From assembly GCA_022736715.1 (NCBI GenBank), contig DZDJ01000011.1, forward strand, positions 1 through 64,000: a stretch of DNA of 64,000 nucleotides. The letters are read 5' to 3'. The position numbers and the translations under genes are program-made. This document shows positions 34,890 through 43,630 of the stretch, piece by piece; within the stretch, counting starts at the first letter, position 1, and the number at the start of each line of letters is the position of its first letter. The notes beneath the pieces were generated by a model. It searched no databases, had not been told where the DNA came from, and was given only the letters and a program-made list of their open reading frames with translations. Origin of the DNA: Edaphobacter aggregans. GTDB lineage: Bacteria; Acidobacteriota; Terriglobia; Terriglobales; Acidobacteriaceae.

Positions 34890-36911
34890 ATGGATATACC
34901 AAAAGGCAACACAAAAACTTTAGCCGGAATTCAGCGGGAAGGGTATCGCGCCAGGCCGCGCTTCGGGCGTCTGGATGAGGGGTTGGATCGTGTCGAGGAG
35001 GGCGTTCTCCGCTCGCGCGAATACATCCTTTCTTTGCAGCACCCCGATGGCTACTGGTGTAGCGAGCTGGAAGCCGATCCCATGCTGGAAGCCGACTACA
35101 TTTTTGGGCACCTGTTTCTGGGAACTGGCGACCCGGAGAGGCTGCGGCGCGCTTTGAATGAGATTATGCGCTATCAGAACGAAGATGGTGGCTGGAGCAT
35201 TTATCCTGGCGGGCCGTCGAACATCAGCCTGTCAGTGAAGTGCTACTTCGCCTGCAAACTGATGGGCTGGTCCAGGGACGAGCCGTCGCTGGTGAAGGCG
35301 CGGGGGTGGATTCTGGCCAATGGTGGCGTGACGGCGTGCAACACTTTTACCAAAATTTACCTCTGCGTTATGGGGCAGTATGACTATGATGCGGTTCCGG
35401 CCATTCCTCCGGAGATCGTGCTGTTTCCGAATTGGTTTTACTTCAATCTGTATGAGATTTCTTCGTGGTCGCGCGGCATGCTGGTGCCGTTGTCGATTGC
35501 ATATGCGAAGAAGCCCTTCAAGAAAATTCCAGCCGGGCAGGGCATTGATGAGCTGTTTGTGGGCGGACGTGAAAGCGCCAACCTGCATTTGCACTGGAAC
35601 AAGCAGAAGATCTTCAGCTGGCGGAATTTTTTCCTGTTCTGCGACCGTATGACGCATTGGTTTGAGCGGATTCACATTCGGCCGCTGCGCAAGATCGCGC
35701 TGAAGAAGGCAGAAAAGTGGATGGTGGCGCGCTTTGAAAAGTCTGATGGTCTGGCGGCAATCTTCCCGGCCATTCTGAATTCCATCATTGCTTTGCGGTG
35801 TCTTGGCTATTCGGTGGACGATCCGCAGGTGATCCGCGCGATGGATGAATTCGAGCGGCTGGGCATTGATGCGCCGCATGGTACGCCGGATTATCCAGTG
35901 CCCACATTCCGCATGCAGCCCTGTGTTTCTCCGGTGTGGGACACGGCGCAGGCGCTATTTGCCCTGGGCGAGGCGGGCGTTTCTGCCGATGATCCGCGCA
36001 TGATCCAGGCTGCCGACTGGATGTTGACGAAGGAAGTGCGCGACAAGGGTGACTGGGCAGTGAAGGCGCCGAATACGGAGCCGGGCGGCTGGTACTTCGA
36101 ATTCAACAACGAGTTTTACCCGGACGTGGATGATTCGGCGATGGTGCTGCTGGCACTCAACAAGGTGAATAGCCCGCGGGAGCGCTACCAGTATGAGTCG
36201 GCACAGCGGGCCATTGCATGGATTTTTGCCATGCAGTGCAAAAATGGCGGATGGGCCAGCTTCGATAAAGACAACACGAAGATGATCTTCCAGTACATCC
36301 CGTTTGCCGACCACAATGCAATGCTGGATCCGCCGACGGTGGACATTACCGGCCGCGTGCTGGAGATGCTGGCGAACTACGGCTACACGCGCAAGGACAA
36401 GCGTGTGGAAAAGGCCATCCAGTTCATCTACAAGGAGCAGGAAGCGGATGGGAGCTGGTTTGGCCGCTGGGGTGTGAATTATCTGTATGGCACGTTCCTG
36501 GTGCTGCGTGGGCTGGAGGCCATGGGCGTGGACAACCATGAGCCGCAGGTGCAGCAGGCTGCCGAGTGGATTCGCATGGTGCAGAACCCGGATGGTGGAT
36601 GGGGCGAAAGCTGTGAAAGCTATGACGATCCCATTACGCGCGGTGTTGGCGTGAGCACACCATCGCAGACGGCCTGGGCATTGCTGGGGCTGCTGGCTGC
36701 CGGCGACACGCGCAGCGACTCCGTAGCCAAGGGCATTCGCTGGCTGCTGGACAATCAGAATGAAGACGGCTCATGGAGTGAAACGCAGTATACGGGAACG
36801 GGTTTCCCGCGCGTGTTCTATCTGGGCTATCAGTATTACCGGTATTACTTCCCGCTGGTGGCGCTTACGACGTACAAGCGCGCCATGGAAGCGGAAAATC
36901 AGGCTGCCTGA
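34890..36911 (+). CDS. shc: Squalene-hopene cyclase
   Basis: 673 residues from the ATG at 34890 (a TTG at 34860 is the outer in-frame option). Cyclises squalene to hopene/diplopterol at the membrane. The catalytic acid motif DxDD appears as DVDDSAM at about residue 412, with Ser where most cyclases have Thr. At least five QW repeats are visible (QNEDGGW, QCKNGGW, EQEADGSW, QNPDGGW, QNEDGSW), and the C-terminus has the usual PRVFYLGYQYYRYYFP. It is the first gene of the hopanoid cluster, 34 bp ahead of hpnH. Confidence 0.96.
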   Translation: MDIPKGNTKTLAGIQREGYRARPRFGRLDEGLDRVEEGVLRSREYILSLQHPDGYWCSELEADPMLEADYIFGHLFLGTGDPERLRRALNEIMRYQNEDGGWSIYPGGPSNISLSVKCYFACKLMGWSRDEPSLVKARGWILANGGVTACNTFTKIYLCVMGQYDYDAVPAIPPEIVLFPNWFYFNLYEISSWSRGMLVPLSIAYAKKPFKKIPAGQGIDELFVGGRESANLHLHWNKQKIFSWRNFFLFCDRMTHWFERIHIRPLRKIALKKAEKWMVARFEKSDGLAAIFPAILNSIIALRCLGYSVDDPQVIRAMDEFERLGIDAPHGTPDYPVPTFRMQPCVSPVWDTAQALFALGEAGVSADDPRMIQAADWMLTKEVRDKGDWAVKAPNTEPGGWYFEFNNEFYPDVDDSAMVLLALNKVNSPRERYQYESAQRAIAWIFAMQCKNGGWASFDKDNTKMIFQYIPFADHNAMLDPPTVDITGRVLEMLANYGYTRKDKRVEKAIQFIYKEQEADGSWFGRWGVNYLYGTFLVLRGLEAMGVDNHEPQVQQAAEWIRMVQNPDGGWGESCESYDDPITRGVGVSTPSQTAWALLGLLAAGDTRSDSVAKGIRWLLDNQNEDGSWSETQYTGTGFPRVFYLGYQYYRYYFPLVALTTYKRAMEAENQAA

Positions 36912-36945
36912 GCGGCAGCAGAAGAAGTTTCTGGAGGAGACGCGG

Positions 36946-38073
36946 ATGGCAGTGCCAGTTTCGCAGATGTGGACGGTAGCAACTTACGTCCTGAAGCAGA
37001 AGATGAAAGGCCATCAGCAGTATCCGCTGGTGCTGATGCTGGAGCCGCTTTTCCGCTGCAATCTGGCCTGTGCCGGATGCGGCAAGATTCAGTATCCCGC
37101 GCATATTCTGAAGTCGGAACTGACGCCGGAAGAGTGCTTCAGGGCGGTGGACGAATGCGGCACGCCGATGGTCTCCATTCCCGGCGGCGAACCGCTGCTG
37201 CACCCGCAGATTGTGGAAATTGTGGAGGGCCTGGCGGCGCGGAAGAAGTACATCTATCTGTGCACCAACGCGCTGCTGCTGAAGGAGAAGATTCATCTCT
37301 TCAAGCCGAGCAAATACCTTTCCTTCTCCGTGCATGTGGACGGCCAGCGTGAGCATCACGATTTTTCCGTATGCCGCGAAGGCGGACATGAACTGGCGAT
37401 GGAGGGTGTCAGGGAGGCGTTGCGCCTTGGCTTCCGCGTTACCACGAATACCACGCTCTTTGATGGCGCTGATCCGAACAGCGTGCGCGCGCATTTTGAT
37501 GAGTTGATGGAAGTGGGCGTCGAGAGCATGATGCTCTCGCCCGGATACACCTACGACAAGGCCCCGAACCAGAAGAGCTTTCTGGGCCGCGCGCGCTCGC
37601 GCCGTCTGTTCCGTGCGATTCTGTCGAACCGCAAGAAGTCATGGCGCTTCAATGCGAACCCGCTTTTCCTCGAATTCCTGATGGGCAAGCGCAACTTTAC
37701 CTGCACGCCGTGGGGTATGCCGACCTACAACATTTTCGGCTGGCAGAAGCCCTGCTATCTGTTGCAGGATGGCTATGCGGATAGCTACCAGGAGTTGTTG
37801 GAGTCCACTGACTGGGCCAACTATGGCACGGAGAGCGGCAACCCGCGCTGCGCCAATTGCATGGTGCATTCCGGGTATGAGGCTTCGGGCGTGAACTACA
37901 CCTTTGGCTCGCTGAAAGGATTTCTGGAGACGGTCAAAGCGACGCTCTTCAACGGCTACAAGGATGACCAGGCGCGGCGTTTGCTGGATGATTTCAGGCC
38001 CGCGCATCAGAATCCGCTGGTGCAGATTGAGCCTGCGCGGCAGGAACAACTGCAGAGCGTGTCAGGAGATTAG
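36946..38073 (+). CDS. hpnH: Radical SAM adenosyl-hopene synthase HpnH
   Basis: 375 residues from the ATG at 36946, which follows CTGGAGGAG. Radical SAM motif CNLACAGC (Cx3Cx2C), SAM-binding SIPGGEPLLHPQI, and C-terminal Cys-bearing blocks NFTCTPWGMP and PRCANCMVHSG. HpnH couples 5'-deoxyadenosine to diploptene to form adenosylhopane, the first side-chain step. It is 34 bp after shc and 2 bp before the next gene, so it is part of a tight operon. Confidence 0.95.
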   Translation: MAVPVSQMWTVATYVLKQKMKGHQQYPLVLMLEPLFRCNLACAGCGKIQYPAHILKSELTPEECFRAVDECGTPMVSIPGGEPLLHPQIVEIVEGLAARKKYIYLCTNALLLKEKIHLFKPSKYLSFSVHVDGQREHHDFSVCREGGHELAMEGVREALRLGFRVTTNTTLFDGADPNSVRAHFDELMEVGVESMMLSPGYTYDKAPNQKSFLGRARSRRLFRAILSNRKKSWRFNANPLFLEFLMGKRNFTCTPWGMPTYNIFGWQKPCYLLQDGYADSYQELLESTDWANYGTESGNPRCANCMVHSGYEASGVNYTFGSLKGFLETVKATLFNGYKDDQARRLLDDFRPAHQNPLVQIEPARQEQLQSVSGD

Positions 38074-38075
38074 CC

Positions 38076-38525
38076 ATGACGACAACGGTGGAAGTAGCAC
38101 ATGGCGCAGCCGTGAATCCCGATGAGGTTGAAGTCGCGGAAGGCCGGGAACGGGAGCAACTCGAAGGCTGGGTGCCGAATCTGGCGACGGACGAAGAGAT
38201 TCGCGTGGCGCTGGAGAAGGCCTTCGACTATCGCGGTGATATTACGATCACGAAAAAGGACGGCTCCAAGGTGGAGGGCTATCTCTTCGACCGCCGCACG
38301 GGAACCACGTTGCAGGACTCGTTTGTTCGTGTGATGCCGCCGCCCGCATCCCAGTCGGATGCACGGACGAAGGTGAGCATTGCCTATAGCGAGATTGCTG
38401 CGCTGGCCTTTACTGGACGGGACACGGCGGCTGGCAAGACCTTTGATGCCTGGGTGAAGAAATACTGGGAAAAGAAGGCTGCGGGCGAGAGGAACATTCA
38501 GATTGAGCCGGAGAAGCTGGACTAG
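38076..38525 (+). CDS. Hopanoid-cluster protein of unknown function
   Basis: 149 residues starting 2 bp after the hpnH stop; the overlap-like spacing implies co-translation. No signal peptide or membrane helix. The N-terminus (about 1-30) is acidic. The core (about 40-115) looks like a small beta-barrel: alternating strands in DYRGDITITKKDGSKVEGY, FDRRTGTTLQDSFVRV and KVSIAYSEIAALAF. The tail is basic and helical (FDAWVKKYWEKKAAGER). I do not recognise a family. Its position between hpnH and hpnA points to an accessory, scaffold or regulatory role in hopanoid side-chain synthesis (inference). Confidence 0.8.
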   Translation: MTTTVEVAHGAAVNPDEVEVAEGREREQLEGWVPNLATDEEIRVALEKAFDYRGDITITKKDGSKVEGYLFDRRTGTTLQDSFVRVMPPPASQSDARTKVSIAYSEIAALAFTGRDTAAGKTFDAWVKKYWEKKAAGERNIQIEPEKLD

Positions 38526-38606
38526 ATCAAAGAAGCTGGACTAGATCAAAGAAGCTGGGCCAAGTCGGAGAAGCCGGACCAGGCCAGAAAAGCGGGAGCG
38601 CAAGGC
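38512..38606. repeat. 19-bp tandem repeat over the 3' end of the 149-residue gene
   Basis: Five head-to-tail 19-bp units based on AGAAGCTGGACTAGATCAA. Units 1 and 2 are identical, and units 3-5 drift progressively. The first unit encodes the last codons (EKLD) and the stop of the preceding gene. The repeat ends about 25 bp before a hairpin terminator. Its origin looks like recent slippage at the gene end. Confidence 0.85.
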
Positions 38607-38629
38607 CCTGGGGCAGAGACAATCAGCAG

Positions 38630-38659
38630 GTGCGGGCAACAGGCCCGCACTTTTCATTT
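38630..38659 (+). terminator. Rho-independent terminator inside the hopanoid cluster
   Basis: GTGCGGGC, an AACAG loop, GCCCGCAC and TTTTCATTT. It separates shc-hpnH-unknown from hpnA onward, so the cluster is likely two transcription units, or a read-through-controlled one. Confidence 0.88.
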
Positions 38660-38693
38660 GTAGCAGCGGATTGGGGCGTAGGATTCAGTACGT

Positions 38694-39704
38694 ATGAAAG
38701 TTTTTCTGACCGGGGCAACCGGATTTGTTGGCCATCATGTAGCGCAAGCCTATGCCGCGGCGGGGGCGGAGTTGCGGCTGCTGACGCGCGGCACCAGCCG
38801 GCTGGACGGCCTGGCCGGACTTTCCTTTGATGCAGTGGTGGGGGATCTGCGTCAGCCAGCCGGGTTGCGTTCGGCGCTCGAAGGCTGCGATGCGCTGGTG
38901 CATGTGGCGGCGGACTACCGGCTGTGGGTGCTCAATCCGCAGGAGATGTACGCGGCCAATGTGGATGGTACGCGCGAGTTGTTGCGTATGGCGCGCGAGG
39001 CAGGCGTGCCGCGCGTGGTGTACACCTCCAGCGTGGCCACGATGGGCTTTTTGACGGATGGCACCATTGTGGACGAGGAGACGCCAGTTTCGCTGGCGGA
39101 GATGGTGGGCCATTACAAGCGGTCGAAGTTTCTGGCCGAGCAGGAAGCGATTGCCGCCGCGCGCGCTGGTCAGTATGTGATGATCCTGAACCCCACGACA
39201 CCAATCGGCCCGAACGATGCCAAGCCAACGCCGACGGGCCGTATTGTGGTGGATTTTCTCAACCGGAAATTTCCTGCTTATGTCGATACCGGGCTGAACC
39301 TGGTGGATGTGCGCGAAGTGGCGCGCATGCACGTGGCGGCGCTGGAGCAGGGGCGGCCGGGCGAGCGCTACATTCTGGGCGGAGAAAACCTGACGCTGAA
39401 GCAGATTCTGGACAAGATGTCAGCCATCACCGGGTTGCCGTCGCCCACCATGCAGGTGCCACATGCTGTGGCTATGGCGTTCGCATTTTTGGACGAGTGG
39501 GTGACCGGCAGGATGCTGGGCAAGGAGCCGCGTGCCACGGTGGAAGCAGTTCGCATGGGCAAAAAGAAGATGTTTGCCTCTTCGAGAAAAGCGGAGCGGG
39601 AGTTGGGTTTCCAGGTGCAGCCGGTCTACGCCGCCTTGCGTGGAGCCATTGACTGGTTTGTAGCCAACGGCCATGCGCCGAAGTATGAGGGGCCCCCGGC
39701 GTGA
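38694..39704 (+). CDS. hpnA: Hopanoid-associated sugar epimerase HpnA
   Basis: 336 residues, extended short-chain dehydrogenase. NAD(P)-binding FLTGATGFVGHHVA at the start, the catalytic Ser in VYTSSVATMG and the YxxxK pair in HYKRSKF. The C-terminal substrate region has GGENLTLKQIL. HpnA is a regular member of hopanoid clusters; its precise reaction is not settled. Overlaps hpnG by 4 bp (GTGA), so translation is coupled. The start follows the terminator by 34 bp. Confidence 0.93.
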   Translation: MKVFLTGATGFVGHHVAQAYAAAGAELRLLTRGTSRLDGLAGLSFDAVVGDLRQPAGLRSALEGCDALVHVAADYRLWVLNPQEMYAANVDGTRELLRMAREAGVPRVVYTSSVATMGFLTDGTIVDEETPVSLAEMVGHYKRSKFLAEQEAIAAARAGQYVMILNPTTPIGPNDAKPTPTGRIVVDFLNRKFPAYVDTGLNLVDVREVARMHVAALEQGRPGERYILGGENLTLKQILDKMSAITGLPSPTMQVPHAVAMAFAFLDEWVTGRMLGKEPRATVEAVRMGKKKMFASSRKAERELGFQVQPVYAALRGAIDWFVANGHAPKYEGPPA

Positions 39705-40384
39705 AGGCCCGCAAAGCCATTGTGGCTGCGCTGCCACGCGAAGTTGCAGCGCTGGTGCGTGGCTGGCAGCGGGAGGAAGCACTGTTGGCGAAGAAGATCC
39801 TGCTTGCATGGAATGACGATGCGGTGGTGGCCTGTGCAGGAATGGGCGCGGCTCGTGTTTCACTGGCGGTGCAGGCCGTTCTGAGCCGCGGACCGATCAG
39901 CGAACTGGTTTCCATCGGCTGGGTTGGGGGTCTGCATTCGGGCCTACAGGTGGGGCAGGTGTATACGCCGAAGACGGTCATCGACGCGGCTACGGGCGAG
40001 CGCTTTTCCGCAGAGAGCGGCGCGGGGGTTCTGGTGACGGTGCGCAGCTTTGCCAACGCCACGGAAAAGCAGCGGCTGCATGCGACATATAGTGCGGATC
40101 TGGTGGACATGGAGGCCGCGGCAGTGGCGCGGCTGGCGCAGGCGCATCAGTTGCCGTTTCGCATGTGGAAGGCGGTTTCCGATGACAATGCGTTTGCGTT
40201 TCCGGAGCTGTCGCGCTTTTACACCGCAGAGGGGTGGTTTCGTGAAGGCGCATTTGCTATGTATCTGATTCCACGGCCGCATTTGTGGGGCAAGGTGATT
40301 CAGATGGCGCGAAACAGTAAACTGGCAGCAGCGAATCTTGGCAAAACAGTGCAACAACAGATGGAAAGCAGACCACAGCAATAA
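39701..40384 (+). CDS. hpnG: Hopanoid-associated phosphorylase HpnG
   Basis: 227 residues, GTG start overlapping the hpnA stop. Fold of the nucleoside phosphorylase/MTA-SAH nucleosidase family: AALPREVAALV, CAGMGAARV, SIGWVGGL and the purine-binding SADLVDMEAAAVAR followed by KAVSDDNAF. HpnG removes adenine from adenosylhopane to give (phospho)ribosylhopane. Gap to the next gene is 8 bp. Confidence 0.93.
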   Translation: MKARKAIVAALPREVAALVRGWQREEALLAKKILLAWNDDAVVACAGMGAARVSLAVQAVLSRGPISELVSIGWVGGLHSGLQVGQVYTPKTVIDAATGERFSAESGAGVLVTVRSFANATEKQRLHATYSADLVDMEAAAVARLAQAHQLPFRMWKAVSDDNAFAFPELSRFYTAEGWFREGAFAMYLIPRPHLWGKVIQMARNSKLAAANLGKTVQQQMESRPQQ

Positions 40385-40392
40385 GTGGAAAG

Positions 40393-41517
40393 ATGGACAG
40401 TGAGACAGGCATGAAGACGCAGGCAGGCAGCAGTGCAGTGATGGATGCGGTAAAGATTCCCACAACGATGCGGGCAGCGGTGTACCACGCCGTGAATGAG
40501 GTGCGCGTGGAGACGGTGCCGGTGCCGGAGATTGGCCAGGGCGAGGTGCTGGTGCGCATCCACACCTGCGGCATTTGCGGGACGGACCTGAAGAAAATTC
40601 ACACTGGATCGCACTCCGCGCCGCGCATCTTCGGGCACGAGATGGCTGGAACCATTGTGGCCGTGGGCGAAGCTGTGCAGGGCTTTGCCGTGGGCGATCG
40701 CGTGATGGCCTTTCATCACATTCCGTGCGGCAAATGCTATTACTGCCGCAAGAAGACCTTCGCCCAGTGCGAGATCTACAAAAAGGTGGGCTGCACGGCA
40801 GGATATGAACCCGCCGGTGGCGGCTTTGCAGAGTACATCCGGGTGATGGACTGGATCGTGCGTGGCGGGCTGGTGAAGATTCCCGATGGCGTGCCGTTGG
40901 AGCAGGCATCGTTCATTGAGCCGGTGAACACCTGCCTGAAGGGCATTCAACTGCTCGGTCTGCAACCGGACGAGACGGTGCTGGTGATTGGGCAGGGGCC
41001 GATTGGCATTCTGCTGGCGGCGCTGGCAAAGAAGGCCGGGGCCAAGGTGCTGACCTCGGATTTTTACGCGGAGCGGCACCATGTTGCAGCGAAGTTTGGG
41101 CTGGAGCATCCGATCGACGCGGCCAGGGAAGATGTGGTGGCCGCGGCCAGGGCGGCCAGCGAAGGCCGTGGCGCCGATGCGGTAATTCTGGCCGTAGGGG
41201 TGGATGCGTTGATCCGGACGGCGATGGAGGCTGCCCGTCCCGGCGGCCGCGTAATGCTGTTTGCGCAGACGCAGCGCGGAGAGGCGAGCATTGATCCGGC
41301 GGCGGTCTGCATGGACGAGAAGACCTTGCTGGGTTCGTACAGCGCCTCGGTGGAGATGCAGGGCGAAGGGGCCGCGCTGGTGCTGGAGGGACACCGCAAC
41401 GGCTTTGACCTGACGCAGCTGATCTCGCACCGCTTTACGCTGGAGCAGGCCGTAGAGGCGATCGAACTGGCTTCGCACCCGAAGGCCGACTCCATGAAGA
41501 TTGTGATTCAGCCCTGA
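40393..41517 (+). CDS. Zinc-dependent alcohol dehydrogenase (MDR), first of two
   Basis: 374 residues; GTGGAAAG precedes the ATG. Medium-chain dehydrogenase: catalytic zinc Cys in THTCGICGTDLKK and His in FGHEMAGT; the structural zinc quartet in CGKCYYCRKKTFAQC; NAD(P)-binding VIGQGPIGIL. The first 25 residues are an extra tail. Sits 8 bp after hpnG and 26 bp before a second MDR gene, inside the hopanoid operon. By position it is a candidate for reduction of ribosylhopane to bacteriohopanetetrol (inference); sorbitol- or threonine-dehydrogenase-like activity is the family default. Confidence 0.87.
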   Translation: MDSETGMKTQAGSSAVMDAVKIPTTMRAAVYHAVNEVRVETVPVPEIGQGEVLVRIHTCGICGTDLKKIHTGSHSAPRIFGHEMAGTIVAVGEAVQGFAVGDRVMAFHHIPCGKCYYCRKKTFAQCEIYKKVGCTAGYEPAGGGFAEYIRVMDWIVRGGLVKIPDGVPLEQASFIEPVNTCLKGIQLLGLQPDETVLVIGQGPIGILLAALAKKAGAKVLTSDFYAERHHVAAKFGLEHPIDAAREDVVAAARAASEGRGADAVILAVGVDALIRTAMEAARPGGRVMLFAQTQRGEASIDPAAVCMDEKTLLGSYSASVEMQGEGAALVLEGHRNGFDLTQLISHRFTLEQAVEAIELASHPKADSMKIVIQP

Positions 41518-41543
41518 CTGCGCGAGAGTGAGAAAATATCGAA

Positions 41544-42602
41544 ATGGCTGTGAAGATGCACGCTGCCGTGTTGTACGGCAAAGAAGACTTGCGGATGGAG
41601 CAGGTCCCGGTGCCCAGGGCTGGCGCGGGTGAGGTGGTGGTGCGCGTGAAGGCGGCGCTAACCTGCGGTACTGACCTGAAGGTCTATCGTCGCGGCTACC
41701 ATGCCAGGATGCTGAATCCGCCGATCCCGTTTGGCCATGAGCTGGCGGGCGAAATCTCCGAAGTGGGCGAAGGCGTAACGGAGTTCAAGGTTGGTGACCG
41801 CGTGGTGGCGTTGAACTCAGCCCCCTGCGATGCCTGTTATTTCTGCCAGCGCGGACAGCAGAATCTGTGTGACGATCTGCTCTTCAACAATGGCGCTTAT
41901 GCGGAGTACATTCTGATTCCGGCGCGCATTGTGGCCAAAAACATGCTGCATGTTCCGCAGCAGGTCTCGTTTGAGCACGCTGCGTTGACGGAGCCGCTGG
42001 CCTGCGTGGTGCGCGGACTGGAGGAAAGCGGCATACGCTCCGGCGATGTGGTGGTGGTGATCGGCGCAGGCCCTATCGGGTTGATGTTCATGCACGTGGC
42101 GGAGCTGGCGGGTGCGCAGGTGATTGCCGTTGTCAAACGCGATGACCAGATTGCCGCCGCACAGACCTTTGGCGCAGGCAAGGTGGTGCAGACCACAGCG
42201 GTGGACGGTCCGATTGCTGCTGTCCGTGCGTTGACGCCCGAAGGCCGTGGTGCGGATGTAGTGATTGAGGCCGTTGCCACGCCGATGACCTGGGAGTGGG
42301 CGGTGGAAATGGCGCGTAAAGGCGGCACGGTGAACTTCTTTGGCGGGCCACCGTCGGGCACCAAAGTGGCGCTGGATACCAACCGGCTGCATTACAACGA
42401 CATCACGCTGAAGGCCAGTTTTCACCACACGCCGGGCACCTGCCGCCGCGCATTTGAGCTGATCACCAGCGGACGCTTCAAGTGTGCGGAATATATTACC
42501 GGACGGGCCTCCCTGGCTGAGGTCGCTGCGGTCTTTGCCCGGATGATGACTCGTTCGGAGCGGCCGGAGACCATCGACATCAAAACGGCGATTCTTCCGT
42601 AG
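41544..42602 (+). CDS. Zinc-dependent alcohol dehydrogenase (MDR), second of two
   Basis: 352 residues. Catalytic zinc residues in ALTCGTDLKVYRRGYH and FGHELAGE, structural cysteines in CDACYFCQRGQQNLC, and NAD(P)-binding VIGAGPIGLM. Clearly related to its upstream neighbour but not a recent duplicate: identity is low outside the motifs, and the N-terminal tail is shorter. Thirty-two bases before hpnC. Two adjacent MDRs with intact zinc sites hint at two sequential redox steps or a heteromer. Substrate unknown; a hopanoid side-chain aldehyde or polyol is the favoured reading from context. Confidence 0.87.
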   Translation: MAVKMHAAVLYGKEDLRMEQVPVPRAGAGEVVVRVKAALTCGTDLKVYRRGYHARMLNPPIPFGHELAGEISEVGEGVTEFKVGDRVVALNSAPCDACYFCQRGQQNLCDDLLFNNGAYAEYILIPARIVAKNMLHVPQQVSFEHAALTEPLACVVRGLEESGIRSGDVVVVIGAGPIGLMFMHVAELAGAQVIAVVKRDDQIAAAQTFGAGKVVQTTAVDGPIAAVRALTPEGRGADVVIEAVATPMTWEWAVEMARKGGTVNFFGGPPSGTKVALDTNRLHYNDITLKASFHHTPGTCRRAFELITSGRFKCAEYITGRASLAEVAAVFARMMTRSERPETIDIKTAILP

Positions 42603-42634
42603 ACTGTTTGTATTCAAAATAATTGGAAAGCGTT

Positions 42635-43630
42635 ATGAGCCGGAACGGAACGGAAAATTCGCAGCCCCTGCAACTGGATGAGCCGCAGGCCCTGCTGCAG
42701 ACGTGTGCGCTGGTTCCGGAGGCGTATCGGACGCCGGCAGTGCGGCCTTCGCTGGAAGAGGCAAAGGCATACTGCAAGCATCTGGCGGAAGCGCACTATG
42801 AGAATTTCCATGTAGCAACGTGGTTTCTGCCGAAGCGGCTGCGTCCGCACTTCCAAAGCATTTATGCGTATTGCCGCATTGCCGATGACCTGGGCGATGA
42901 GATTGGCGATGCGCAGGTCTCCCTGCAATTGCTGGATGCGTGGGAGCAGATGCTGCATGAGTGCTATGACGATCCGCAGCGCTCCCGGCATCCGGTTTTT
43001 GTGGCTTTGGCGGAAACGGTGAGCACCTGCCGCATTCCGCGCGGGCCTTTTGCCGATCTGCTGGTGGCCTTTCGACAGGACCAGACCGTGACGCGTCATG
43101 CTACGCTGCACAGCCTGCTGGAGTATTCGCGCTACTCGGCCGATCCTGTGGGCAGGCTGGTGCTGTATGCCTGCGGATACGACGATCCGGAGCTGCAGGC
43201 ACTTTCAGACAAGGTCTGCACCGCGCTGCAACTGGCAAACTTCTGGCAGGATGTTTCCGTGGACTGTCCGCGTGGCCGCATTTATCTGCCAGCCGATGCC
43301 ATGCAGCAGCATGGTGTTACCGGGCAGCAACTGGCGGAGAGAAAATTTACGCCTGGATTTCGCAACATGATGCAGGAGCTGGTTGCGCTGACACGCCAGA
43401 GGATGCAGGAAGGTGCTGTCATCAGCCGTAAAGTGGATGCGGAGCTGGCCGTGACGCTGGAGCTGTTTCAGAAAGGCGGCATGGCTACTTTGCAGGCGAT
43501 TGAGGATCAGAATTACGATGTGTTGCAGCGCCGTCCCGTGGTTTCCAAAGCGCGCAAGGTCATCTTGCTTGTGGAGGCGCTCGCGGGGAAGGCGGCTTCA
43601 GCATTTTCAGGGAAAAGGAAGATGGCGTGA
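42635..43630 (+). CDS. hpnC: Squalene synthesis protein HpnC (hydroxysqualene synthase)
   Basis: 331 residues from the ATG at 42635 (TTGGAAAG upstream; a TTG at 42623 is the outer in-frame option). Trans-isoprenyl diphosphate synthase fold of the squalene/phytoene synthase family, with the first Asp-rich motif in CRIADDLGDEIGD and the second in LANFWQDVSVD. HpnC converts presqualene diphosphate to hydroxysqualene. Overlaps hpnD by 4 bp (GTGA). Confidence 0.94.
   Translation: MSRNGTENSQPLQLDEPQALLQTCALVPEAYRTPAVRPSLEEAKAYCKHLAEAHYENFHVATWFLPKRLRPHFQSIYAYCRIADDLGDEIGDAQVSLQLLDAWEQMLHECYDDPQRSRHPVFVALAETVSTCRIPRGPFADLLVAFRQDQTVTRHATLHSLLEYSRYSADPVGRLVLYACGYDDPELQALSDKVCTALQLANFWQDVSVDCPRGRIYLPADAMQQHGVTGQQLAERKFTPGFRNMMQELVALTRQRMQEGAVISRKVDAELAVTLELFQKGGMATLQAIEDQNYDVLQRRPVVSKARKVILLVEALAGKAASAFSGKRKMA

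Noticed and set aside
38512..38606. CRISPR-like array
   Set aside because: Units are adjacent with no spacers, only 19 bp long, and degrade along the array; no cas genes.
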